A stretch of DNA of 64,000 nucleotides from Siphonodentalium dalli. Lineage: Eukaryota > Mollusca > Scaphopoda > Gadilida > Siphonodentaliidae. Numbering within the stretch: position 1 is the stretch's first letter; each line of letters opens with the position of its first letter. The notes beneath the pieces are model-generated. The model ran no database searches, had not been told where the DNA came from, and saw nothing but the letters and a program-made list of their open reading frames with translations. The DNA is taken from positions 102,009,319-102,073,318 of the forward strand of contig CP136066.1 in assembly GCA_032622095.1 (NCBI GenBank), written 5' to 3'. The position numbers and the translations under genes were made by a program. Shown piece by piece: positions 24,501 to 36,500 of this stretch.

Positions 24501-27500
24501 CAACGCTCTTCATTCGTGCGCTTGTATTGTTAACATTCATTCATAATGAGTGTCCCTTTAGAGTGTCTTGTGTTCCTTTAAGATTCAAACACCAATATTA
24601 CATCACGTCCCTTGTTTCGTGTCACTTTAACTCCTTGAGTGTATTGCCCCTTCGAATGATGTCATAGCATGGGTACATGTAAGATAGTATAACACTATGA
24701 CTATGTCTGTATCTGTTGTTGGTAAGATGTGAAAATATAAATTTCAGTTCATTCGTGTAGTAATTTCGTATATGTTCAACGCTCTTCATTCGTAAGAGTA
24801 ATTACCAACTGGAAGTTGTACTATTTTTGATAAACATCGGATTTGCTCATCAGACGATAAGCTGACAATATTTACGTATGGTCTAATTAGATTCATGCAT
24901 AAATGTAAGGTAATTTTTGTTATGGTCAAGTTTTTTGTTAAGACCATGTTCTAACATAGATCGATAAATAAGTTAAAGGTCATTATATTCCACAGTCAAA
25001 TCTATTGGTGATCGAATTTGATAACTATTTTATTGGAACAACTAAGAGTATTATTTACGTGAGATCAATGAGTCCAATTATTATAAATAATAAATTGCAG
25101 GCATCGGTGGATACACGATTGCCACATTTAGTGATCACGTGATAAACTGATAAAATGTCCAAAGCGTAAGTATGAATGTGGGGCGATAAGTGGTTATTAC
25201 GTAATGTTGTTATAACAATGTCATCAAAGCAATTTCTATAATTGAGTGTCCTGGACGTTTGCATGTTTTGGCTAACTAATTATCGTGTGAATGACACAGT
25301 TTATCAACCTTAATTGATACTAACTCGTTTGTTCAGACATTAAATCGATATGTTTTCTGAATAGCATATAACTGTGACCGGGGAAATAATATAATTCATT
25401 TGGTAAAGCAAAGGTGTGAAAGACACATTGTTACCACCAATGTCGCGTGTGATTGTGTGTACAGCGAATATGACAATTCATTCTGGAGGGTTGTAATTTC
25501 ACATTACAATTTTCGACCGTTAGTCTCAATACTTCCAATAATTCACGATAATACACACCTGTCATATGGGATAGAGAGAGTGTAACGAATAAACGCTCTT
25601 TATTATTTATGTAAAAGTAATAGTGTCTATTTTCAGGTATGACAATTATATGAACTGCGTCCGATAAAACACTGGAATGTATGCATTCATATCGATGGTC
25701 ACAATGTCCAATAAAGCTATTTCTAAACATCGATTAATAATTTCATGAAAAATATTTGAACAAAAAAAAAATAACGAAAGATATTACACGCAAATAATTT
25801 AACATTCGACATTTTAATATCGAGATTATCAGAAACCGAAAACTCGTTATAAATTTTTTATTTAAACTTTTTTTTGGAGAAATAATTTTGAGGGTTTTGA
25901 ATTTTTTTCTTTTTTGAAATTTTGGGGTTTTAAAATTTTTTGGGATTTTGAAATTTTTTGGAAAAAATAATTTTTGGGTTTTTGATATTTTGGGAATATT
26001 TTAGTACAACCAATTTTAGACCCCAAAGATTCTATTTTTAGATGTGACGCGAACGAGGCGCTCTATCTTCTTGTGACGCATTTTCCGTTTGCACATTATA
26101 CAATAAAATATGTTTTTCATTTTACTCGGGCGTTCACCATGTCCATGTATATAGGGCCGTGGCGATGGGGTGTCTCATCCCAACTTCAATCAAAATATTC
26201 AAAAGCTGGAAATTTCATACCTGACACGGCAATAGTTGGACATTTGACGTCAGCAATATGTTGAAATTGTTCTCGTAGTTTTATTTTCAACAATTTGTTA
26301 TTGGTGATTTCTTTAGGCAACATTTGCTTATTTTTTTTACCAAATTGTTGGACTGAAATGACCATCAGTTGGAAATGATCCAACCTTATTAGAGGTGCGT
26401 CAAGTTTGGAAAATGTCCAACAATTGGAAATCTTAAGGCTGGATGCTAGGGTTTTGCAATTTTCAGGGTTCAGATTAAAAAAAATTCTCACACCTGGCCA
26501 TAACCACGGTCGGTCGATAAATTCCAAAGATGAACAGTCCCACACTCAGATTTAGATTATTGAACTAATTGTCCATTAAGTTTGAATCCATAGAAACGTG
26601 CCATCCCATTTCCTCCATATATATATATGGACATACATGTACATGAATTAATTCCCTCGAATGCGCAACAAATGTACCATGCACATGCAGAGTACGTGTA
26701 CCATCATCGGTTAGTATTTATAATAATAGCTTATAACCAAGGTGCGTGACCACCGACCTGACAGCTGATTAGAGACAATCAAACTGGCACACTGACCAAT
26801 ATATACACAGGTGAAAAGCGGGCTGGTCTATCAGCGATTGCACAATAATATTGTTCGAGATAATTGTTGAAAGGAAATCACCCATGACGGCATGACCCCA
26901 GATAAACATCTAACTTAACCGCAGAGCGAATTAGAATCCATACGACAATCAGGTGCTTGTACTAAATCATTTTATCCAAAAGTTGAAAACCGTATAGCTG
27001 AGTATCCGGATAGCCGTAATTCTTATCCGGCGAAGTATAAACACTCTATTGTTATCGCTGCCGGCTACAGCGAATGCGATCTTCGCCGGGTAATGTATAA
27101 ACACCCCCTTAGTTTCAAACGAAGGTTGAGAGAATAGTATTTAGATTATAGAGAAGTTCTCATGAAATATCAGAACTCAAGCTCAACACGACGTCTCATC
27201 CGATGCAGAATTATTATTTCATACACATAAGTAATGCATATGATTCCTGGGAGAGATTATGCATCTTATAGTAAAAATAAAAAGACAGGAATTTATATGA
27301 TTCGCCGGAAGGGCTTTTTGTTGAGTGAGGTTTTGGGAGAATGTTAAAGGTACGGTTGGCCTTGGCGGTGGGTATCCTGTGAAAATATTTCCACCCGTCA
27401 AAAACCGCCACAAACAGAAAAACCAACAAAATGTAGACAGACTTTGTCCGTATACAAATAAGAAATATCGCATAAACAGTATGTTATTGTCATATCTTTG

Positions 27501-30500
27501 ACCATTGTTTTGTAAACAAAACCATAAAAAGTTACTTTTCTGGTGTTTGTTTATATTATGATGGTAAACATAAAGAGAGTTCTTTGTTGGTGAATTCCTG
27601 ATATGGAACTAATAAAGAGCGTTTATGCCATTTGTGTGTGGTTATCCAGCAGCATTGTGCTGTCTTCTGTAACACAATCAGGCTCTTGCTTAGGTAAAAT
27701 ATAGTAAATCTGTATGATAACATGCTGTTTACGCGATGATCATGGTATATATGAACGAAACTGTATGCGTTTTAATGTTTTTCTGTTTACGGTGATTGGA
27801 ACAAATATGAATATTTTCGACAACTAAGGCCTCACGTGCCTTTAACTAACTGTGGTAATTATGTGTAAACCATCATAGTTATGGAGGCGCAGACTCGGTA
27901 AGAGTGTCCATTACTTAAAATGTGCTTAATAAGCAATAAATAAAAATAATAATAAGTATGCACTCCCGTATATAAGTGTGCTGATTTCCTCCACCACTAA
28001 AACTGGCAATGGCGTGATGCGACCTTATTTGCTGAAAGCGACATTAAACTTCAAACAATCAATCAATTCGGCACTCTGTCACACTTCACACAATGCATAA
28101 ACTGCACACAACTTAGTTTCCTTTTTCGGTCATACGCTGGACATACATGTAGTTTTCTTGCCACCCCAAATAGAACTACCCAAACCACTTTCTCTCGCGC
28201 CCACTGACTTTATCAACACTGCCATGACTGGAGCTTATTGAAATTTTACGCCTTATATATGCAAGTGTCCCATATGGAGCTCACATATATAAGAGAATGC
28301 ATTGGCCTAACCATATTTACCTTGACCTTGTAAGCCAATGCATTCTCTTATATATGCGAGGCTCCCTATGGGAGACTCGCATGTATAAGAGAATGCACTG
28401 GCACAGGATAGTTATGATGTACCAGCGCAGCTCCCGCCATGAAAGGGTTAATAATAAAGTACAGGGACGACTATATAAAAAGCCCACGTTTACGTTTATT
28501 AATATTCCAACCAAATTCATCTACATCAATATAAACACAATTATATGCAAATGGAACAGGGTTTTCTTCAATACTTGCATAAATTATATATAACATTTTT
28601 TCAATCACATGCCATGAATTGTATTGGGAATAAACTGTGTTCAAATTGAACAATTTGTACACATAGTTCTGGTAGACAAGGATACATTGAATTGGAAAAA
28701 AAAATGATGGCGGTGTTTAGAGATAGGCCGAAAATCCTACCCCAGGTAGTGCTAGTAAGTGATGACATTGAATTCGAGGCAAACTATTTAGTGATATTTA
28801 GATTCAGACCGGAAATCACGCCTCGAAAGTGTGTTTAGACCAATTCTGCATCTGCAAGTATATCCGCATTCCCAGTGTCTACAATTTAGTGGTACTTAGA
28901 CTTACATCTGAAATCCCACCTCTAGAGTGTGTTTAGACCTTTGCGCGAATATCCGCATTGCAATATCCACGGCATTGAGAGCCCAACTAAAATTCTAGCC
29001 AACACGACAGACTGGGACTCAAATATATTACCCAATTCAATGAAAAACGCTAGTGACTCCCAAACAGTTCTCATTTCTACACAAATGTGTGCTGGATCGA
29101 AGTTTACTCTTCAAAGTACCGTACATGTAGAATACGTGCATTTTTCTGTTATTTTGAGTGTGATTGAGCATTTGGAATTAGACATCTTAAGATAAATATT
29201 TTTTATGTGGCTTTATTGCAACTACGTGATGGACAATCAACTTTATTTACTATCTGAGGCCCAATATATAGCCATGGTATATGCGATTGTCGATTGGTTT
29301 GAAACAATTTATAGTATACTAGCAGATTAGCCCGCCACTGGCGGCATTGGTCCCATGGCTTTGGTCGATCCATTAATTTTTGTTTTTCAAGGTAACCCCG
29401 CACAGGCACACCGACAGCATGCTATCATTTGCGGGTACCCGTTTCAAGGTCAAGGTCATTGGACAAAATAACCCGACACAAATATTCCCCGTTCCGAGTT
29501 GACCATACATAACAAATTTCACGTCTCGGTCACCGCTGACGACCGAGATAGCGCCCAAGGTCATATTTGGGTACCCGTGTCATACAAGAGGTACGATTTA
29601 GTGCAGGTACGTTATTTACGCGATGCATCGAAAACGGAAACATAAGACGATCGATGGAATCAACTGAAAAGTATTGTTCCCGGGCAATACAAAATATCTT
29701 ATGACTTCCAATAAATCTCTCCTCATAGTCCACACCCTGGCGCATAACTGGGAAGTGAAGACATAATTTTAGAAGGCCTCACAAGGGATGAATTGACGCC
29801 GAATCGAGTGGTTTCGAGTGACAAAAATGACGATGTCGGAAAGAATAAAGTATCTCGAACCCGGTGGTCCTAGAATACGATTTTTCATGGGAAAATGGAC
29901 AGACTTCACGCTTTAATTGTATTAGGCAATTATCGAAGAGACATACACGCATTTATTAACAATTTCGCCAGCCTTGGGAAGATTCGTAGAAGCGAGTTCT
30001 ATGCAATGGAAATGCATGCATATTTCCGATGTAACGCTCTTTAACAACGACACCGCAGATACGAACGCTCTTTAATCGTTATCTAATTAACCCATCAATC
30101 CCCATTGTGGTGGCAATTGAAGGGTGAATGGGTGTTCGCATGGGCTCGCGAATGGTCCAATGACACTTCCCGTCGCTTTTTACCCTTAGATAGGAAGTTT
30201 GGGTTTAATCGGTTGAGCCGTATACGGACTAGCAGGTGACACGACTTCGTCCGGGCTTTGACCTTGAATTGACCATTTTGAAGGTCAATGTCATGTCGTG
30301 GTCAAGATTTGATCCGTCCAAAACACCCCCCCCCCCACCCCCCGGACAAAAGTATCCCTAGGTATAAAATTTCGTCGAAATCCGCCAGTTTTACCCGATT
30401 TGACACACACACAATTCAATTCGTTTAATCTTGTTGACCCATAATACATAGGTATTAAGATAACATATAATACATTTTATGTACATGACTTACATAATAG

Positions 30501-33500
30501 ATATACAAATGATATACATTATAATATATGAAAAGTATTTACAATTTATAAATACTATACCTGTTTGCCATGGGTGCTGTCTGCTGACGCTATATACTAT
30601 GGTGCCATATATGACTGATCCACACAAAGTGCATAGACACCCTCAGTTATATTACCAGCGAGGTAATATAATTAAGTGTATGTATCCACTCTGGTTTAGT
30701 CGCTTGCACATGTTATTTTGTGTTAGGTTCGTAGGAATACAGGGTCATTTACTATCGTTTTCGGTATCTACCCAAGCTTATCCGAATTTATAAGTTTACG
30801 ATTGATTATTTTAATAATAAAGTCGCACAATTTCCGCATGTCTGTTGAATTGTTCTGGTTAAGTATTTCACTCATTGTGATAGTATTTTGTTAGTAAATT
30901 TTGATAGTAATCGCTGTCTTTCGGGTGATAGTCTCTCGCATTCAAGAAGATAATGAAATTCATCTCCAATCTTTCTGGAGTTACAGAGTGGACATAGTCG
31001 GTCAGTTTGTTCGGGTTTTCGCCAGCGTCCTGTTTCAATCGGTAAATGGTGGTTACTTGTTCTAAATTTACATAATGTAATCCGGTTTACTTCGTTCAAC
31101 GTTAGATACCTTTCGAAGGATACGTCGTGTTTAAAAATTTGGTATATCTTACCACGACTGGAGTTGTTCATATCAGTTTCCCAATTATCCGTGAATTGTG
31201 AAATTAAACTACACTTTATATACGAAACGAATTGGGCAGTATCCGGTATACGTTCCATGTGCCATGCATGTAATTGGTTACAATGGTCTAATAAATCATA
31301 GATTCGGTGTAACAAAGGGAAATGATTAGCGTTGATATCGAACATAGTCTGTGCTAATTTCAGAAGTATTCTGGGATATCTCACCTCCTCACTGTTCATA
31401 ATTTTGCACCAATATTTTATTATTCTCGTGTTTATATACACGTCAATTGGTAGTCTCCCACATTCCCCATACATCATACAGTTGGGAGTAGATGGCCTCG
31501 GGTGAAGAATATGCTTCATAAATTTTCGATGAACTTTTTCAAGAATATCATTGTTACCGAAACCCCAAATCTCGCAACAATATAATAAAATTGGCATAAC
31601 GTGCAAGTCGAACAAATCAAGTTGGGTTTTGATCGAGAGACAGTGCTTTCGCGAATTGCCAATAACTGAGTACATGGCTTTGGTAGATTTTTCTGCCAGG
31701 GCCTTTTTTGCCGTCGTGAATGATCCAGATTTGCAAAATATTATTCCTAGGTAATTAAATTTGTTCACTGTTTCGATTCTTCTTCCTTTGAACAGAAATT
31801 TTGTCTTTTTTGGAAGACTGGTCTTCGATAGGTTGACAATTTTCGTTTTCTCGATATTCACTGTTAATTTCCATTTATTGCAATATTTTTCAAAGAGGTC
31901 CAGTTGTTGTTGTAATACTTTTGGGGTTTCCGCCATGATTGTCGTATCATCGGCGTACATAATCATGAATATTTTCACATAACAGTTGAGTCGACTCTCT
32001 ATTTCTAGGTCTATTGTTTTTAAGCCCACTACGTCGTTATCAAGTAAATATTCTTGCAAATCGTTCAAGTACAGTGTGAATAGTAGGGGGATAGGTTCCC
32101 ACCTTGCCTAACACCGGCATGGCAGGGGAAGTAAATGGACTTGTTTCCCCCTGCTTGAACACAGGATTTAATATGATTATACATGTTGGCAATAACCGTA
32201 AATATTTTCCCATTGATCCCATATTTCAAAATTTTCATCCAAAGTCCTTGCCTCCACACCATGTCGAATGCCTTTTGGAAGTCAATGAACGCACATAATA
32301 ATTTCTTGTTCAATTTTCTACTTATTTCAAATAATAAATTTAAAATGAAAATGTTGTCGATAGTCGAATAATTTTTCCTGAAACCGGACTGATTTTCTGA
32401 TATAACGTCAAATTCGTCAGTGAATTGTCCCAAACGGTTGGATAAGATCTTAGTAAACAGTTTACCAAAACAACTCAGAAGGATGATCGGCCTATAATTA
32501 CTGGGGTCGGTCGGGTCATCCTTATTTTTGTAAAGAGGTATAATAGTACCTATCACCCAATCTGCCGGTATTATCCCCGTGTTTAATACTATGTTATCGG
32601 TTCAGGTCGATATTTGCGTCTACGTTAAATAGTTCAATTATGTCCCGTTCTATTAATGGGTCGTCATCGTGTTTAGTCGCATTGATGTTCTGAAAATAAT
32701 GTGTCAAATCATCGAGGGTAGCATCAATGCGTCGAGAATTTCCGCCCCTAATTTTCTTCCAGAAATCACGCGGGCTACCGTGTTGTAAAGCTGACATTTC
32801 GCGAGTAATCATATCTCTGTGTGCTCTAATTGATTTGTCCATTTCGCTTTTATAAACGCGAGACGCTTGTTTCATATCTCTATCTGAGGTGGAGTCCCGG
32901 CTTAATTTTTGAGCACGAGAAGCTCTCCGATAAGACTGTCGTGCAATTCGGCACGCTTCATTGAACCATGGTTTATTTTTACCATTTCTACGGTTATTCG
33001 ACTGCCTAATTGTCCGTTCAGTGTGAACACCTAAAGTATTTTCTGCCATTGTTGTCATGACTTTGCTGATGGAGGTGACAATCATATTAATTGCTTCGGG
33101 GCACAACTCGTTCGGCTTGAGTGAATTCAATAAGTGGTGTGTGCTGGAAATGGCATTATAATCAATATTTTTAACAAATTCTGGTCGTTTAGAAGGGTCC
33201 CACTTTTTTACGCGGTTCATTTTGCTGGCAGACGTCGTGTCATTGTCAATGGGCCACTTACGTGCATATTCAGAATTGAGCGTTGTTACTAAACCGCAAT
33301 GTATATCTGATGCTAATGGGCTAAATTGGAGTACTTGGAAGTCCAATATAGCCGGTAGAGCTGTCGCTAAAGATAATGTATAATCAATTACGGTCTTATT
33401 TTGACTGGTGAATGCGCCAACATTTTTGTCTTTACCAGCCCTTCCTTTCAAAATAACAAATCCGTGATGTTGACATAAGTTCAAGAGCGAGATTCCATAT

Positions 33501-36500
33501 TGGTTTCTGTTGTGGTCCTGGTTCTGTCTGGCTATAGGCATATTAGTCATGTGTAAATATATCAATTGTTCTGAAAGTATTTCGTGAAATATATCCGATT
33601 CGAACATGTCGTTGTCGGTACCATAATTACTAATATCAGTTTCAAGCGATGTACGTGCGTTGAAATCGCCAGTGATGAATATCTTATCTGTGCGGTTCGC
33701 TAAATTTAAGAACTCACTTTCTACTTCTGTAAATGCGTCTTTCGATGCGTAGTTACTACTTTCAGGTGGTATATATACTGCACCTATTATTACACGGAAT
33801 TTACATGAATTTTCTGACCTTTTAATCTCAATCCAATGTACAAACTTGGACGGCGTTTCAATGATTTTCGAAAATCTACAAAGTTCGTCTTTGATGCCAA
33901 TGGCTATTCCACCTGACCGTATTCGCGAAAGTTTTTGTCTATTATTCATAAAAAAAGGTATACCCCTTTAAATACAGTTTGTCACAGTCATCCGTTTTTG
34001 TTTCCGATAGACATAAGACATGATATTTAGAACAAAATTCCTGGAAATCCGGATATTCAAGTCTTTTTCGAAGACCACACACATTTAAGGACAAGATTTC
34101 GAAATTTCCTTCGTTGTTTTCGGAATTGAGGTCTTGTTCGAATGGATATATCTCAGCTACATCAAGATAATTATTTTTACACAAACATGGCGTATCTGTA
34201 ATGTCATCACAATAGTTTTCGTGCAAATATTCATTCATACAATCAATAGTATATCGCCCTGATCATAATCAAGTGAGTCATTGTTATGTGATAAAGAACA
34301 TTTATTTTCATTGGTGTTGTCTACTAATTCTCGTGCGTCTTTTAAAATATCTGATAGGGGTTTAGTTTCTAGCGTTATAATGTGGTCTTTTTTAACTACA
34401 TCACGACACTCACAGTCCGCTGTGATATGCTCCAAATTGTCATCAAGCGGAGTTAATTGATAGAGATCGGTGTTAGATGTTGTCCCGTAATTCATTATTC
34501 TATCATGAATATTACAGTACTCATAATCAGTTTCTGACTGCCAATCGTATTCTGATTGATCAAGTGAACAGTCTACCGTGGGTGTGTCTCTGTCACTGGG
34601 CCATACAGCTTGGGGCACGTGATCAGAACAGTCTACCGTGCTTTGTTCGTTATGACGCTCGCCCATGCGTTCACAAATACGGTCATAATTAAAGTGGGAT
34701 TCGGTAATGCATGTAGTCATGTTCAGGAGATCCGCATAGACATTATCTCTTATTTTCTCAATCGGAACGTCATTAGGAACAAATACACTTTCTTGAACGT
34801 TTCTGAGGACATCCGATAAATCAGTAGATGCATGTGACATAGTAGCAAACTTGTATAACGTACTTGAATCAGTTACAAGATCTGGCGCCAAGCTATTACT
34901 GTATGGGTACTGTACTGTACCATTATGTTCGTAAGATGCGATGTCATTACACACGCTAGGATAGGATGAGTTATCATTGTAATTATCAAAAACAGCATTT
35001 GAACTCACTTTGTGACAAGCACTATCAGTTGTAGTGAGTGACAATGACATTGATGCATTTACATGCCCATTGTCAATTAACAATTTGCCGTTAACTTTAT
35101 CGGTGTCGCTTTTTGTACAATTTTGTAATTGTAACTTATATGTGTCATGTAAGCTTAACTGAGTGCCGGTGTCCCGCAAATGAGAATTTGAATCACGTAT
35201 TACAGTATCTGTGGCTTTTGGCGATTTGATACAAACTTCGCCCCAAATGACATTCTCATTTACTTGTTTGCTACTACTGTACGTACATTTACACTCAACA
35301 TCATCATTTTCAACAAAACATATATCAGCCAGCTCAATATATTGTTACATATACATGTTTCTAAATTAACATTATTTGAAGACATTTCACAAACATTGCC
35401 ATACATGTACATTATCTCCCGTGTTTCCCTCAAAATGTCGTAGGTGCTTAAAGGCACGTGAGGCCTTAGTTGTCGAAAATATTCATATTTGTTCCAATCA
35501 CCGTAAACAGAAAAACAATAAAACACATACAGTTTCGTTCATATATACCATGACCATCGCGTAAACAGCATGTTATCATAAATATTTACTATATTTTACC
35601 TAAGCAAGAGCCTGATTGTATTACAGAAGACAGCACAATGCTGCTGGCTAATCACACACAAATGGCATAAACGCTCTTTATTCGTTCCATATCAGGAATT
35701 CACCAACAAGAACGCTCTTTATGTTCACCATCATAATATAAACAAACACCAGAAAAGTAACTTTTTATGCTTTTGTTTACATAACAAGGGTCAAAGATAT
35801 GACAATAACATACTGTTTATGCGATATTTCATATTTGTATACGGACAAAGTCTGTCTACATTTTGTTGTTCTTTCTGTTTGTGGCGGTTTTTGACGGGTG
35901 GAAATATTTTCACATGATACCCACCGCCAAGGCCAACCGTACCTTTAATAAGGGCGATTCAGGTTCGGTAGATTGAGAATCGTCAGAAACATAGGCATGT
36001 ACAATTGGTGCGGACAACTCACTATCACGATCGGGATATGCGTCTACTGTGCTTGTCTCAGTCGCCTGATGTTTTGTGAGCGATACTCCTACTCCGACCA
36101 TGTGAAATCTCGATCCATTGACAAAACCATTATTTGCAGTTCGGGTATTCAACTGGTCACCGTTACTAGCGCGACATGTCGAGTTCGGACTGACAGCGTG
36201 ATTGCTATTGAGCAAGTGATTTCTGCGTACCTGACCTTCGTTACAACGGGTTGCGGTTGATTGGCTACAGTAGCATGTAGTAGAGGCTCTTATGTTCATT
36301 TTTTGGCTCCCGTGTGCATTTTGTGAAGAAATATAGCCACTATGCTCATGATGTTGCTTGATATCTGGGACACCAGAAAACAAATGTTAGACACCTGGGG
36401 GTCGCGACTGGGTGGATTTATGACGCCATCAAGATGGCCGCCATCCAACATTTCAGAGTAGGCACTGGATCAGTTTGATTAATATCTAGTAGTGAATTTA

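Larger units (their letters stand above)
17503..26071. mobile_element. Palindromic Polinton-like element with packaging ATPase genes
   Basis: The element begins AGAAGATAGAGCGCCTCG and ends with its exact reverse complement. The inverted arms extend all the way to a centre near 21650, giving about 4.15 and 4.42 kb of near-identical inverted repeat. A 6-bp duplication and an AG terminus are features reported for Polinton/Maverick transposons. Each arm holds one outward-transcribed ATPase gene, 276-bp tandem repeats beyond the gene's 3' end, two smaller frames and A-rich subterminal sequence. No protein-primed polymerase, integrase, protease or capsid frame was seen, so it would depend on a helper. 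The motif AAAAATAGAATCTTTGGG occurs four times: just inside each outer end and again on each side of the central hairpin, in direct orientation within each arm. Confidence 0.75.
16992..27111. mobile_element. DNA transposon/MITE unit 2, interrupted by the palindrome
   Basis: The left part 16992-17502 matches 15009-15491 plus 15886-15905 of unit 1, and the right part 26072-27111 matches 15900-16990 of unit 1 closely. The 8,569-bp palindromic element lies between them. The right end CACCCCCTTAG is the same as at the unit 1/unit 2 junction. The pairing of an interrupted and an uninterrupted copy defines the inserted element to the base. Confidence 0.75.

Noticed and set aside
17503-26071. Assembly artefact explaining the whole palindrome
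   Set aside because: Not excluded, but the arms differ in tandem-repeat number, substitutions and an indel, and the target duplication plus empty site behave like a real insertion.
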